DNA from: Chloroflexota bacterium
GTDB taxonomy: Bacteria; Chloroflexota; Limnocylindria; Limnocylindrales; CSP1-4
Length of the DNA stretch: 32,301 nt
Direction of reading: 5' to 3'
NCBI GenBank assembly: GCA_003141955.1
Contig: PLOC01000078.1
Location: 1 to 32,301, forward strand
The notes beneath the pieces were generated by a model. That model did no database searches. It was not told where the DNA came from and saw only the letters and a program-made list of their open reading frames with translations. Made by a program: the position numbers and the translations under genes. Within the stretch, counting starts at the first letter, position 1; every line of letters starts with the position of its first letter. Positions 23,994-31,914 of the stretch are shown here, in pieces.

Positions 23994-25549
23994 CTGATTC
24001 TCAGACGACTCTGATCGTTGTCGGAGTCGCCGTGCTCATAGTCCTGATCCTGCTCATCCTCCTGCTCAAGTCCTCCTGGCGGATCGCGGAGCCGGACGAG
24101 GCGCTGATCATCTCCGGCATCGCGCACGGAAAGTCGCCGGCAAACGTGGCCGGCGAGAGCATGCGGTTCAAGATCATGACCGGCGGCGGAACGATCGTCA
24201 TGCCCGGCCTGTCCAAGGTCCGCGCTCTCTCCCTGATGGCTCACGAGAGCGAAGTCTCCGTCCCGTGCGTCAGCCAGCAGAAGATCCGCCTGGACCTGCG
24301 TGGCGTCATCGTCTACAAGGTCGGCGACGACTACCGCTCGATCGCCAACGCCGCCCGCCGCTTCCTGGATCGCCCGGCAGCGGAGCTCGAGTCCAAGGTC
24401 CAGAACGTCTTCGTCGGCCACCTGCGCGCCATTGCCGGGTCGATGACCGTCGAGGAGATGATCAGCGACCAGGACAAGTTCGCCCAGCAGGTCCGCGACC
24501 GCTGCACGAGCGAGATGGAGTCGTTCGGCCTCGTCATCGACAGCTTCCAGATCCAGGCCATCACCAGCCCCAGCAACTACATCGAAAACCTGGCCGTGCC
24601 GCACCAGGCCGAAGTCGAGCAGAACGCCCGCATCGCCCGCGCCCAGGCCGACCAGGCCGCGGTCGCCCAGGAGCAGACCGCTCAGGCGCAGATCGCCGAA
24701 TCGATCAGGAGCACCGAGATCAAGAAGGCCGGCTTCCAGGCCGAGATCGACCGTGCCCAGAAGGTCGCCGGCCAGCAGGGCCCGCTCGCCGAAGCGCAGT
24801 CTCGCCAGGCCGTCGTCGAGCAGGAAACCCGCGTCGCAGAGCTGCAGGCGCAGCAGAAGGAGCAGCAGCTCCAGGTAGACGTCCGCAAGCCGGCCGACGC
24901 CGAGGCCTACCGCCAGGTCACTCTGGCCGCGGCAGGGCGCGACGTCCGCATCCGCCAGGCGGAAGCCGCCGCTCAGGAAGTCCGTCTCGCCGCCGAGGCC
25001 CAAGCTGCCGCGGTGAAGGTCCAGGCCGAGGCCCAGGCCAACGCCACGCGTGTCAACGGCCAGGCCGACGGCGACGCGATCAAGGCCCGCGGTCTCGCCG
25101 AAGCCGAGGCGATCAGGGCTCGAACCCAGGCCGAGGCGGCCGGCATCGAGAGCCGCGCCGCGGCCCTGAGCCAGAACCAGGAAGCGGTCATCGCCCAGCA
25201 GATCGCCCAGACCATGCCGGACATCGTTCGCGCGGCGGCGTCGCCGTTCGAGCACATCGGCCAGTTCACGGTCCTCAACGGCGCTCAGGGCGTGACGAGC
25301 GCCCTAGCGGAGATCATCCAGTCGGCCGGGGCACTCACCGCCGTGGCCCGCCGGACGCTGGTTCCGGCACTGCTCGCCGCCGGGGAGCAGGACAACGACG
25401 GCGATGGCTCGAAGGCAGCCCCCGCCCCGAAGCCGGCCCCGGCCGCCAGGGCTGCGGCGCCCGCCACGGCGAAGCCGGCCCCGGCTTCGGCCTCGAGGCA
25501 GGGCACGGCTCCCGCTTCGGACGCCAAGCCCGCCGGCTCGGCGAAGTAG
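23990..25549 (+). CDS. Flotillin/SPFH-domain membrane scaffold protein
   Basis: A 519-residue SPFH protein, likely organising membrane microdomains. It has an N-terminal membrane helix (about 8-28, TLIVVGVAVLIVLILLILLL), an SPFH domain (about 30-200, including EPDEALIISG, GGGTIVMPGL and DQDKFAQQVRDRCTSEMESFG), and a long Ala/Gln/Glu-rich coiled coil (about 205-400), the flotillin hallmark. The C-terminal tail (about 455-519) is an Ala/Pro/Lys-rich disordered extension longer than in YuaG-like proteins. The start overlaps the NfeD-like stop. The TelA-like gene follows after 26 bases, so three genes form one operon. Confidence 0.93.
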   Translation: MTDSQTTLIVVGVAVLIVLILLILLLKSSWRIAEPDEALIISGIAHGKSPANVAGESMRFKIMTGGGTIVMPGLSKVRALSLMAHESEVSVPCVSQQKIRLDLRGVIVYKVGDDYRSIANAARRFLDRPAAELESKVQNVFVGHLRAIAGSMTVEEMISDQDKFAQQVRDRCTSEMESFGLVIDSFQIQAITSPSNYIENLAVPHQAEVEQNARIARAQADQAAVAQEQTAQAQIAESIRSTEIKKAGFQAEIDRAQKVAGQQGPLAEAQSRQAVVEQETRVAELQAQQKEQQLQVDVRKPADAEAYRQVTLAAAGRDVRIRQAEAAAQEVRLAAEAQAAAVKVQAEAQANATRVNGQADGDAIKARGLAEAEAIRARTQAEAAGIESRAAALSQNQEAVIAQQIAQTMPDIVRAAASPFEHIGQFTVLNGAQGVTSALAEIIQSAGALTAVARRTLVPALLAAGEQDNDGDGSKAAPAPKPAPAARAAAPATAKPAPASASRQGTAPASDAKPAGSAK

Positions 25550-25575
25550 GAGCTGAAAGGCGCCGTGGCGCGCCA

Positions 25576-26691
25576 ATGAGTGAAACCGGAAGCCAGTCGG
25601 ACCCGGCCCAACCCGCCGGGTCCGATATGTCCTGGGCGGTCGATCCCGCCCAGGCGCAGAAGGTCGAGCGCACCGTCGCCGAGTACGTCGAGGCCGTGGC
25701 GTCGCTCGATCCGGGCACCCAGGAGTTTCTGCGGACTGTGGCCTCGATCGATCGGCTTGGTCAGCGAGAGTTCAGCGCCGCCGCCGCCATGAGCAACCGG
25801 ATGCTGGAGCGGCGCCTCGATTCGGCGCGCGGGCTGATCGCGGCCAAAGCTCCGCTGGCGCACCGGCTGGCCGAGCTGCGCAAGATCATTGACGAGCTCG
25901 ATCCCGCGCGGCTGGAGGAAGGTCACAGGCGATCCCGAGGACCGTTCGGGCTTGGGTCGCCGCGCGACGAGATGGACGAGCTGGCCGACTACTTCGAGCG
26001 TTTTGCCCATTCTCAGGAACGCGTCGAAGCGATCCTGCAGACGCTCGCCGAGGGACGCCTCGCGCTCGAGCGGGACAACGCGGTGCTCGGCCAGGAGCAG
26101 GTTTCGCTGGCCGCGGTGATGGAGTCGCTCCGAGAGCACGCCTATCTGACGGGCCGGCTGGACGAGGCGCTGACGGCGCAGATAGACGTCGTCGCCCGGA
26201 CGGACCCCGAGCGGGCCGACTGCCTGCGCGCCGACCTCCTGCACGCAATCCGGCGCCGCCGCCAGGAGATCCTGACCCAGCTCGCGGTCACGACCCAGGG
26301 GTATGCCTCGCTGCGGATCGTCGAAGAGAGCAACGAGGGAATCGTACGGGCTCTCGCGACCGCCACCACGACCACGGCTACGGCCCTGCGCACGGCAGTG
26401 ATAGTGGCCCAGGCCGTCGCCGGCCAGCGCATGGGCCGCCAGCAGATCGAGGCTGCCGACGCGGCCGCGGAAGACATGACCGAGGATGCCGGCGCTCTCC
26501 TCGAGCGCCAGTCCGCCGCCGTCAGAGACGAGCTGGAGCGGGCGAACGCCCGCGTGGCGATGCTCCGGCGCGCCTGGGATGAGGTCTTCGCCGCCCTGGA
26601 TAGGGTCGATGCCGAGAAGGAGCGGGCGCTGCGGGCGATCTCCTCGGCAGCCGGGTCCGAGAGTCCGCGAGGGTCGGCGACCGGGGACTGA
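25576..26691 (+). CDS. TelA-like toxic anion resistance family protein
   Basis: A 371-residue soluble, almost wholly helical protein that I assign to the TelA family (toxic anion resistance). It shows the family's long heptad-like helices, LRTVASIDRLGQREFSAAA, the conserved DELADYFERFAHSQERVEAIL, LERDNAVLGQEQ, RRRQEILTQLAVTTQGYASLRIV, and the Thr-rich TATTTTATALRTAVIVAQAVAGQ. Members are linked to tellurite and cell-envelope stress tolerance, but the biochemical role is unknown. It follows the flotillin gene after 26 bases, with a spaced AAAGG upstream. The tie to a flotillin suggests membrane stress rather than tellurite in particular; that is an inference. Confidence 0.85.
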   Translation: MSETGSQSDPAQPAGSDMSWAVDPAQAQKVERTVAEYVEAVASLDPGTQEFLRTVASIDRLGQREFSAAAAMSNRMLERRLDSARGLIAAKAPLAHRLAELRKIIDELDPARLEEGHRRSRGPFGLGSPRDEMDELADYFERFAHSQERVEAILQTLAEGRLALERDNAVLGQEQVSLAAVMESLREHAYLTGRLDEALTAQIDVVARTDPERADCLRADLLHAIRRRRQEILTQLAVTTQGYASLRIVEESNEGIVRALATATTTTATALRTAVIVAQAVAGQRMGRQQIEAADAAAEDMTEDAGALLERQSAAVRDELERANARVAMLRRAWDEVFAALDRVDAEKERALRAISSAAGSESPRGSATGD

Positions 26692-26711
26692 GCCGGGCGG
26701 AGACGCCCGGC
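26692..26711 (+). terminator. Hairpin between convergent genes
   Basis: An 8-bp perfect stem, GCCGGGCG (26692-26699) and CGCCCGGC (26704-26711), with a GAGA tetraloop, directly after the telA stop. It has no T run, so it is a possible terminator for the flotillin operon. Confidence 0.45.
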
Positions 26712-26743
26712 CGGACCGGATCGGAGTCGGGCCCGACCCGGCC

Positions 26744-27568
26744 CTACTGCGCCAGGCGCGGATACAGCCGAGCCGCGATCACGATGAGGACGACGGTCGA
26801 TCCGATCAGCACGGCAAAGTCCAGGGCCAGCGGGAAGCTCTCGACCGCGCCCTGGATCATCAAGCCGCGCAGGGCGTCGACCTGGTATGTGAGCGGGTTG
26901 ACCTGGGCGACCACCTTGAGCCAGCCCGGCATCATGGCGATCGGATAGATCGCGCTGCTGGCGAAGAAGAGGGGCATCGTCAGAACCTGGCCGATTCCCA
27001 TGAAGCGTTCCCGGGTCCGGACTAGGCAGGCGATCACCAGCGAGAAGGTCGCGAAGGCGGCCGAGCCGATGACCACGACGAGGGCGACCCCGACCAGAGA
27101 CACCGGATCCAGCCGAAGATGCACGCCGATGAGCAATGCGACGATATAGACCATCGCGGCCTGGACGAGCGCGCGAAGCCCTCCCGCAATCGCCTTCCCG
27201 GTGACCAGGGCGCTTCGAGCCGCGGGGCTCACCAGGTACTTGTGCAGGACGCCGAGGTCGCGCTCCCAGATGACGGCGATGCCGAAGAAGATGGCCGAGA
27301 AGAGGGCGCTCTGGGCCAGGATGCCGGGCGCCAGGAAATCCTCGTAGCCGAGGTTCCCCGTCGAGATCGCCCGAGTCTGCGCCATCACCTGCCCGAAGAC
27401 GAGGAGCCACAGGATCGGCTGGACGGCCCTGGTCAGGAGCTCGGTGGGGTCGTGGCGGAGCTTGCGCAGCTCGCCCTCGGCGATCGTCCAGGCGTCCAGG
27501 ACGAACCGGATGGCGGCCGGCGGATCAGCCCAGGCGGCGGGCCGTCCGACGCGTTCGAGCGACGTCAC
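26744..27568 (-). CDS. ABC-2 type exporter permease (drug-resistance type)
   Basis: A 274-residue membrane protein of the ABC-2 family with about six hydrophobic segments. The TM1 region lies near 50-65 (VQPILWLLVFGQVMAQ), and the loop after the second segment carries ERDLGVLHKYLVSPAARSALVTGK. Later segments include VYIVALLIGVHL, GVALVVVIGSAAFATFSLVIACL, PLFFASSAIYPI with the conserved NPLTYQVDALRG, and FAVLIGSTVVLIVIAARLY. A GTG start at 27568 is supported by a near-perfect AAGGAGGT 7 bases upstream. It overlaps the end of the ATPase gene by 44 bases. It exports an unknown substrate, with drug or lipid efflux as family precedent. Confidence 0.93.
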   Translation of the reverse strand: MTSLERVGRPAAWADPPAAIRFVLDAWTIAEGELRKLRHDPTELLTRAVQPILWLLVFGQVMAQTRAISTGNLGYEDFLAPGILAQSALFSAIFFGIAVIWERDLGVLHKYLVSPAARSALVTGKAIAGGLRALVQAAMVYIVALLIGVHLRLDPVSLVGVALVVVIGSAAFATFSLVIACLVRTRERFMGIGQVLTMPLFFASSAIYPIAMMPGWLKVVAQVNPLTYQVDALRGLMIQGAVESFPLALDFAVLIGSTVVLIVIAARLYPRLAQ

Positions 27569-28334
27569 GGTATTGACCTCCTTGCTCGCCGGTCTCGCTC
27601 AGCCCCGAGCCGGTGAAGTAGGTGAATGCGTCATCGAGGTTCTTGCCCGGCCCCGCCTGCCTGGAGAGCTCCGCCGGCGTCCCGAGGGCCACGAGCTTGC
27701 CCAGGTGCATGAACCCGACCCGCCCGCACAGCTCGGCGGCCTCGTCCATGTAGTGCGTGGTCAGCAAGATGGTGGTTCCCTCGGCCTGGCGGAGTTCGCG
27801 GATGTGGCCCCACACCGCTCGCCGGGCGTTTGGATCCAGCCCTACCGTCGGCTCGTCGAGGAACAGGACCTCGGGCCGGTGGAGCATCGCCTGGGCGATC
27901 TCCAGGCGGCGGATCATCCCGCCGGAGAAGGTTCGAACGAGCCGGTCGGCCGAAGACTCAAGGGCCATGAACTCGAGCGCCTCATCTATTCGGGCGCGTC
28001 GCTGCTCGGCCGGGAGGTGGTAGAGCCGCGCGCTCGTCATCAGGTTCTCGCGCGCCGACAGCGCCCCATCCGACGAGAGCAGCTGCGGCACGTAGCCGAT
28101 CGACCGCCGCACCAGCCTCGGGTCGCGCCGGATGTCGTGGCCCGCGACGCTGGCATCCCCGGCGCTCGGGGGGAGGAGCGTGATCAGCATCTTGATTGTC
28201 GTGGTCTTGCCCGCCCCGTTGGGCCCGAGCAGCCCGAACACCTCGCCCGGTTGAACGTCCAGGTTGAGGGCGTCAACCGCGGTGAGGGCATCGAAACGCC
28301 TGGTCAACTCACGGGTCGAAATCGCCGGGGGCAT
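27525..28334 (-). CDS. ABC exporter ATPase (DrrA-like)
   Basis: A 269-residue ATPase partner of the permease. It has Walker A GPNGAGKTT (37-45), Q-loop GYVPQLLSSDGALSARENL, signature FSGGMIRRLEIAQ, Walker B VLFLDEPTVGLDP and switch His in TTHYMDEAAEL. The signature form SGGMxRRLEIA is typical of DrrA/NodI-type exporters of antibiotics or lipids. The ATG at 28334 has AGGAG 4 bases before it. The last 44 bases overlap the permease gene, so the two are co-expressed. It is divergent from a MarR regulator 81 bases away, probably sharing one regulated intergenic region. Confidence 0.95.
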   Translation of the reverse strand: MPPAISTRELTRRFDALTAVDALNLDVQPGEVFGLLGPNGAGKTTTIKMLITLLPPSAGDASVAGHDIRRDPRLVRRSIGYVPQLLSSDGALSARENLMTSARLYHLPAEQRRARIDEALEFMALESSADRLVRTFSGGMIRRLEIAQAMLHRPEVLFLDEPTVGLDPNARRAVWGHIRELRQAEGTTILLTTHYMDEAAELCGRVGFMHLGKLVALGTPAELSRQAGPGKNLDDAFTYFTGSGLSETGEQGGQYRDVARTRRTARRLG

Positions 28335-28398
28335 CGATCTCCTGTGTCTGTCTGGGCTGCCCTCGGGCGCCCGACCGTCCGGGCGCGAGCGGAGGACT

Positions 28399-28417
28399 AT
28401 TAGCTTGCTTAACTAAT
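28399..28417. promoter_or_regulatory. Likely MarR operator in the divergent promoter region
   Basis: An AT-rich imperfect palindrome with outer arms ATTAG (28399-28403) and CTAAT (28413-28417) around a 9-base spacer. It is about the size of MarR-family sites and lies between the divergent marR-type and ABC-exporter genes. It overlaps the first annotated ATG (28416) of the regulator, which makes a leaderless or later start plausible. Confidence 0.5.
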
Positions 28418-28877
28418 GTACCATACGCCCGTGGAGACGACGACACCCGATCAGGTTGCGGTCGCGATCCTCGAAGCGATCCCGCCGTCCATGCGCGCGA
28501 TTCGCGAGCAGATGCGGTCGAGCCGCGCGGCCAGTCTGTCCGTGGCGCAATTCCGGCTCCTGCTCTTCGTCCGGCGCCATCCCGGCACTAGCCTCTCCCC
28601 AGTGGCTGAGCATCTCGGCGTGAGTCTCCCCGGGGCCTCGCAGGTGGTCCAACGGCTCGTCCTGGCGGGCCTCGTGACCAGGCAGCAGAACGCCGAGGAG
28701 CGCCGCCGTGTGGAGTTGCGTCTCACCGACTCGGGTGCCGCGACCCTCGCAGAATGCGATGCCCGAACGCGGGCCTGGCTGTGTGAGCACCTTGAGGGGC
28801 TGGACGGCCCCGAGCTCGACCGTCTTGCCGGCGCGCTCCATGAGTTGCGCGAGCTCCTCGCTCGCCCCGGTGTGTAA
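28416..28877 (+). CDS. MarR-family transcriptional regulator
   Basis: A 153-residue winged-helix regulator. SVAQFRLLLFVRRHPGTSLSPVAEHLGVSLPGASQVVQRLVLAGLVTRQQNAEERRR is split here across the helix-turn-helix and the basic wing (about residues 42-100). The flanking helices form the dimer interface. A GTG at 28431 is an alternative start, as the operator covers the ATG. It is divergent from the ABC exporter pair, so it probably represses exporter and self until a ligand binds, as for MarR. The ligand is unknown. Confidence 0.9.
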   Translation: MYHTPVETTTPDQVAVAILEAIPPSMRAIREQMRSSRAASLSVAQFRLLLFVRRHPGTSLSPVAEHLGVSLPGASQVVQRLVLAGLVTRQQNAEERRRVELRLTDSGAATLAECDARTRAWLCEHLEGLDGPELDRLAGALHELRELLARPGV

Positions 28878-28940
28878 CGCCCGCCGGCTGACAGCAAGAC
28901 GCTATTGACAGAAACTGCGGCCGGTGCGGCAGCGACCGGA

Positions 28941-28961
28941 GGCGCCACAATGGCGCCATGA
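28941..28961 (+). promoter_or_regulatory. Palindrome and mini-ORF before the tetR-type gene
   Basis: GGCGCC-ACAAT-GGCGCC (28941-28957) is a perfect inverted repeat directly before the ATG at 28958, in the position of a TetR autorepression site. GGAGG at 28938-28942 is 7 bases before a different ATG at 28950, which opens a three-codon frame (ATG GCG CCA TGA) whose stop overlaps the tetR start. TTGACA at 28905-28910 may be a -35 box, but no good -10 was found. Confidence 0.45.
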
Positions 28962-29560
28962 GCGAATCGCTGGCGGTCGGCAGACCCGGCCTGCGCGAAC
29001 GCAAGAAGGCCAGGACTCGGGCAGCGATCCAGGAGCACGCCCTGCGGCTCTTCCGCGAGCAGGGCTACGACGCCACGACGGTCGAGCAGATCGCCGAGGC
29101 GGCGGAAGTCTCACCCAGCACATTCTTCCGGTATTTCCCGACCAAGGAAGATGTCGTCGCCTACGACGCCCTGGACCCCATGGTCATGACAGCCTGGCGG
29201 GCTCAACCACTCGACGTCGGGCCGATCCGGGCCTTCCGCAACGCGATGGTCCAGGTGTTCCAGGCCATGACTTCCGACCAGCTCGAGGAATTGCTGAGCC
29301 GAGGCCGCCTGCTCTTCTCGGTCCCCGAGCTGCGGCAAGCGGCGATCAACGAGCTGCTCCGTTCGGGCAAGATGGTCACCGACGAACTGGCCGTGCGACT
29401 GGGCCGGCCGGCGGACGACTTCGAGCTGAAGATCTTTGGCGGCGCCGTCATGGGTGCCATGATGGCCGCGCTGATACCCATGCTGGAAGACGGATCGATC
29501 GACATGATGTCCCAGCTCGATCGAGCCTTCGAATTCCTCGAGAAGGGGATGCCCCTCTAG
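28958..29560 (+). CDS. TetR-family transcriptional regulator
   Basis: A 200-residue regulator. The N-terminal HTH is typical of TetR proteins: RKKARTRAAIQEHALRLF, then EQGYDATTVEQIAEAAEVSPSTFFRYFPTKEDVV is split over residues 35-70 (TTVEQIAEAAEVSPSTFFRYF is the recognition region). The C-terminal ligand domain (about 80-200) is helical, with EELLSRGRLLFSVPEL and LEDGSIDMM. The nearest genes are the MarR regulator and a diguanylate cyclase; no target is evident beyond its own palindrome. The start is not well supported by a ribosome site because GGAGG favours a three-codon mini-ORF. Confidence 0.9.
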   Translation: MSESLAVGRPGLRERKKARTRAAIQEHALRLFREQGYDATTVEQIAEAAEVSPSTFFRYFPTKEDVVAYDALDPMVMTAWRAQPLDVGPIRAFRNAMVQVFQAMTSDQLEELLSRGRLLFSVPELRQAAINELLRSGKMVTDELAVRLGRPADDFELKIFGGAVMGAMMAALIPMLEDGSIDMMSQLDRAFEFLEKGMPL

Positions 29561-29834
29561 CGCCATCATCGCCATGGGCGCCCGTACTTTTGGCCTGTCC
29601 CACCATTCGCGGCGCGGTCAAGTCGTGCCCGCCGGGGCCGACGCCTAGAGCGACCGATTCGCGAAAGGATGGGCTCGGCGACCATGGTTCGACTCGCGGG
29701 GGCACCGGCGTCCCGCGCCGGCGCTGCCGCGCCGGCGGGCCGCCTCGGCTCGCCGTCGATCGGGCGGTGGCGTCGCTCCTGTCTCCCTGCCCGCGCTGCA
29801 CGCCCTGGAGCGGGCGCCGGCGCCCGCGATCGCC
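29561..29834. other. Intergenic stretch with no clear gene
   Basis: GC-rich DNA between the TetR and GGDEF genes. A CGCGCCGGCG-type repeat cluster near 29,715-29,735 can fold. A stop at 29,646 in the GGDEF frame limits any upstream extension of that gene. No promoter or RNA gene is convincing. Confidence 0.4.
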
Positions 29835-31373
29835 TTGCCCCGCCTCGACCCGATCCTCGAGGCGCTGGCCGACAGCGAGCGCCACTTCCGGATCCTGATC
29901 GAGCAGGCCGCCGACGGGATCCTGGTCGTCGATGGCCGAGGGCTCGTAACCCTGGCCAACTCCCGTTCGTGCGAGCTGACCGGCTACGGCCCCGACGAGA
30001 TCGTCGGCTTGGTCCTGCTCGAAACGTACATGCCCGAGGAGCGCGAGGTCGGCCGCCGGCGCCTGGCGGAGGTGCCCGCCGGAGCGACCGTCCGGTTCGA
30101 GCGCCTGCTCCGCCGCAAGGACGGCTCCAGCATCCCGATCGACGTCAGCGTCGCCTCGCTTCCCGACGGCGAGCGCCAGTCGATCATGCGCGACATCTCG
30201 GCCCGAAAGCGCGCCGAGGAGACCCGCCGCGCCGAGGAGGCCCGGCTTCGGGCGCTCGTTCGGCTCTCGGAAGTGGAGAGCAAGAGCCTCCCGGAGCTCC
30301 TGGATGCGACGCTGGAGGAGATCGTTGCACTGAGCGACAGCCTCTACGGCCACATCTACTACTACAGCGCGGAGACGCAGCAGTTCGTTCGTCATGCCTG
30401 GTCCAGGGCGGTGATGGACGCCTGTCGCATCGGCGACCGGCCCCAGACGCGCCGGCTTTCCGACGTCGGCATATGGGGCGAGGCCGTGCGCCAGCGCCGG
30501 CCGATCGTGGTCAACAACTTCGCAGCCCCGAATCCGCTCAGGCGCGGGTATCCGGAGGGGCACGCGCCGCTGACCCGGTTCATGACCATCCCGGTCATCA
30601 GCCGCGGCAAGATCGTCGCCGTCGCGGGCGTCGCCAACAAACAGACCGCGTACACGGATGCGGACGTCAGCCAGCTGACCCAGATGATGGACGTGGTCTG
30701 GAAGATCGCCGAGCGTCAGCGGGCCGAGGACGAGCTGCGCCGGCTGGCCGGGGAGCTCGAATGCCGTGTGGACGAGCGAACTCGCGAGTTCGAGCACGCC
30801 AACGCCGAGCTGGAGGCCGCCAACACCGAGCTCGGCGGCGCGAACCGCGAACTCCAGAGCCTGCTGCGCGAACAGGAGCGCCTGCAGGCCGAGCTGGCAT
30901 ACCGGGCCATGCACGATCCGCTCACCGGCCTGGCCAATCGCATCATGTTCGGCGAGCGCCTGGACCACGCCCTTCGAGTCGGCGAGCGAGGCGTGGCGGT
31001 GGTCTGGATCGACCTGGACCACTTCAAGGAGGTCAACGACATATTCGGCCACGACGTGGGCGACGAGATGCTGGTCGCCGTCGCGGATCGGCTCAGAGAT
31101 GTGGTTCGCGAAACCGACGACATAGCCCGAATGGGCGGCGACGAATTCGCCGTCATCCTGCCAAACGTCATCGAGACGGAAGCGCAGATGGTGGCCGAAC
31201 GAATCATCAGCGCTCTTTCCGATAGGTCCGCATTCCGGCTTCAGGTGGGTGCCAGCGTCGGTGTCGCCTGGCAGCGCCCGGCAGGCGGTGATGGAGTGGC
31301 TCTGGTCAGGCACGCAGACGAGGCGATGTACCGCGCCAAGACGGCCGGCGGCGGCATGGCGGTCATGTACTGA
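29835..31373 (+). CDS. PAS-GAF-GGDEF diguanylate cyclase
   Basis: A 512-residue predicted c-di-GMP synthase with sensory domains. It contains a PAS domain (about 12-127, FRILIEQAADGILVVDGRG, SIMRDISARKRAEE), a GAF domain (about 145-300, LYGHIYYYSAET, RFMTIPVISRGKIVAV), a coiled coil (about 303-350, rich in Glu/Leu/Arg) and a GGDEF domain (355-512, HDPLTGLANR at 360-369). The catalytic motif GGDEF (434-438) is intact, and the inhibitory I-site RETD stands 5 residues before it, so feedback by c-di-GMP is likely. There are no membrane helices. The start is a TTG at 29835 with poor ribosome support; the stretch upstream (open to 29,649) has no ATG or GTG in frame. Confidence 0.92.
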   Translation: MPRLDPILEALADSERHFRILIEQAADGILVVDGRGLVTLANSRSCELTGYGPDEIVGLVLLETYMPEEREVGRRRLAEVPAGATVRFERLLRRKDGSSIPIDVSVASLPDGERQSIMRDISARKRAEETRRAEEARLRALVRLSEVESKSLPELLDATLEEIVALSDSLYGHIYYYSAETQQFVRHAWSRAVMDACRIGDRPQTRRLSDVGIWGEAVRQRRPIVVNNFAAPNPLRRGYPEGHAPLTRFMTIPVISRGKIVAVAGVANKQTAYTDADVSQLTQMMDVVWKIAERQRAEDELRRLAGELECRVDERTREFEHANAELEAANTELGGANRELQSLLREQERLQAELAYRAMHDPLTGLANRIMFGERLDHALRVGERGVAVVWIDLDHFKEVNDIFGHDVGDEMLVAVADRLRDVVRETDDIARMGGDEFAVILPNVIETEAQMVAERIISALSDRSAFRLQVGASVGVAWQRPAGGDGVALVRHADEAMYRAKTAGGGMAVMY

Positions 31374-31378
31374 GACAG

Positions 31379-31408
31379 TAGACAAAGCGCCTGCGATACG
31401 TGTACGCT
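31379..31408 (+). promoter_or_regulatory. Possible promoter of the zinc-protein gene
   Basis: TAGACA (31379-31384), an 18-base spacer and TACGCT (31403-31408) form a moderate sigma70-like pair just after the GGDEF stop, about 95 bases before the ATG at 31502. The leader between them has no structure that I can call. Confidence 0.3.
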
Positions 31409-31501
31409 CCGGCCAACGGGCCAATAGGCCCCGAATCCAGCGGCTGCCACGATCGCTCCTCTCAACGGTTCTCGGCGAGACAGACGTGTCGCTGAGGCCG
31501 C

Positions 31502-31852
31502 ATGAGCAAGGAGCGTTCTTTGTACGCGTCGGACAAGACCCTGGTTTGCCAGGATTGCAACCAGGAGTTCGTCTTCAGTGCGAGCGAGCAGGCCTTCTTC
31601 GCTGAGCGACAGTTCAGCGAGCCGCGCCGCTGCCCCTCGTGCCGCGCCGCCCGCAAGGCCCAGCGCGGTGATTTCGGTGGTGGATCTCACATGGGTGGCA
31701 GTGGCGGCGGCCGCGGTGGCTACTCCTCCGGTCCGCGTGAGATGTTCTCGGCCACGTGCTCGAGCTGCGGCCGCGAGGCCCAGGTCCCGTTCCGGCCGAG
31801 CGGCGCCAAGCCGGTCTACTGCAGCGACTGCTTCACTGCCCGTCGCGGGTAG
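31502..31852 (+). CDS. Small zinc-ribbon protein with four CxxC pairs
   Basis: A 116-residue protein with two zinc-ribbon-like modules joined by a Gly/Ser linker. Cys16/Cys19 (CQDC) and Cys44/Cys47 (CPSC) form the first module, which matches the bacterial probable-zinc-ribbon type (DKTLVCQDCNQEFVFSASEQ, FFAERQFSEPRRCPSCRAARK). The linker (about 58-78) is GGGSHMGGSGGGRGG. Cys86/Cys89 and Cys107/Cys110 form the second, CxxC-17-CxxC module (CSSCGREAQVPFRP, PVYCSDCF), close to the known CxxC-20-CxxC-type family. The ATG at 31502 has GAGG 4 bases upstream. Its function is unknown; a nucleic-acid-binding or stress role is only inferred. It ends in a strong terminator. Confidence 0.85.
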   Translation: MSKERSLYASDKTLVCQDCNQEFVFSASEQAFFAERQFSEPRRCPSCRAARKAQRGDFGGGSHMGGSGGGRGGYSSGPREMFSATCSSCGREAQVPFRPSGAKPVYCSDCFTARRG

Positions 31853-31882
31853 CACCCGGCCGAAAGGCCACAGCGCAAGACG

Positions 31883-31910
31883 AGAGCCCGGCGATTTCGC
31901 CGGGCTCTTT
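31883..31910 (+). terminator. Intrinsic terminator of the zinc-protein gene
   Basis: An 11-bp perfect stem, AGAGCCCGGCG (31883-31893) and CGCCGGGCTCT (31898-31908), with an ATTT loop, followed by a short T run. It is 30 bases after the stop codon. The group II intron begins only 4 bases after the T run. Confidence 0.9.
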
Positions 31911-31914
31911 CAAT

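Noticed and set aside
24265-26691. An 808-residue plus-strand frame ending in the telA-like gene
   Set aside because: The N-terminal half is an out-of-frame Arg/Gly/Pro-rich reading of the flotillin gene; the real gene starts at 25576.
29640-29715. A tRNA-like TTCGACT loop near 29,687
   Set aside because: The bases around the loop do not form a five-pair T stem, and no D arm or anticodon arm can be folded at the right distance.
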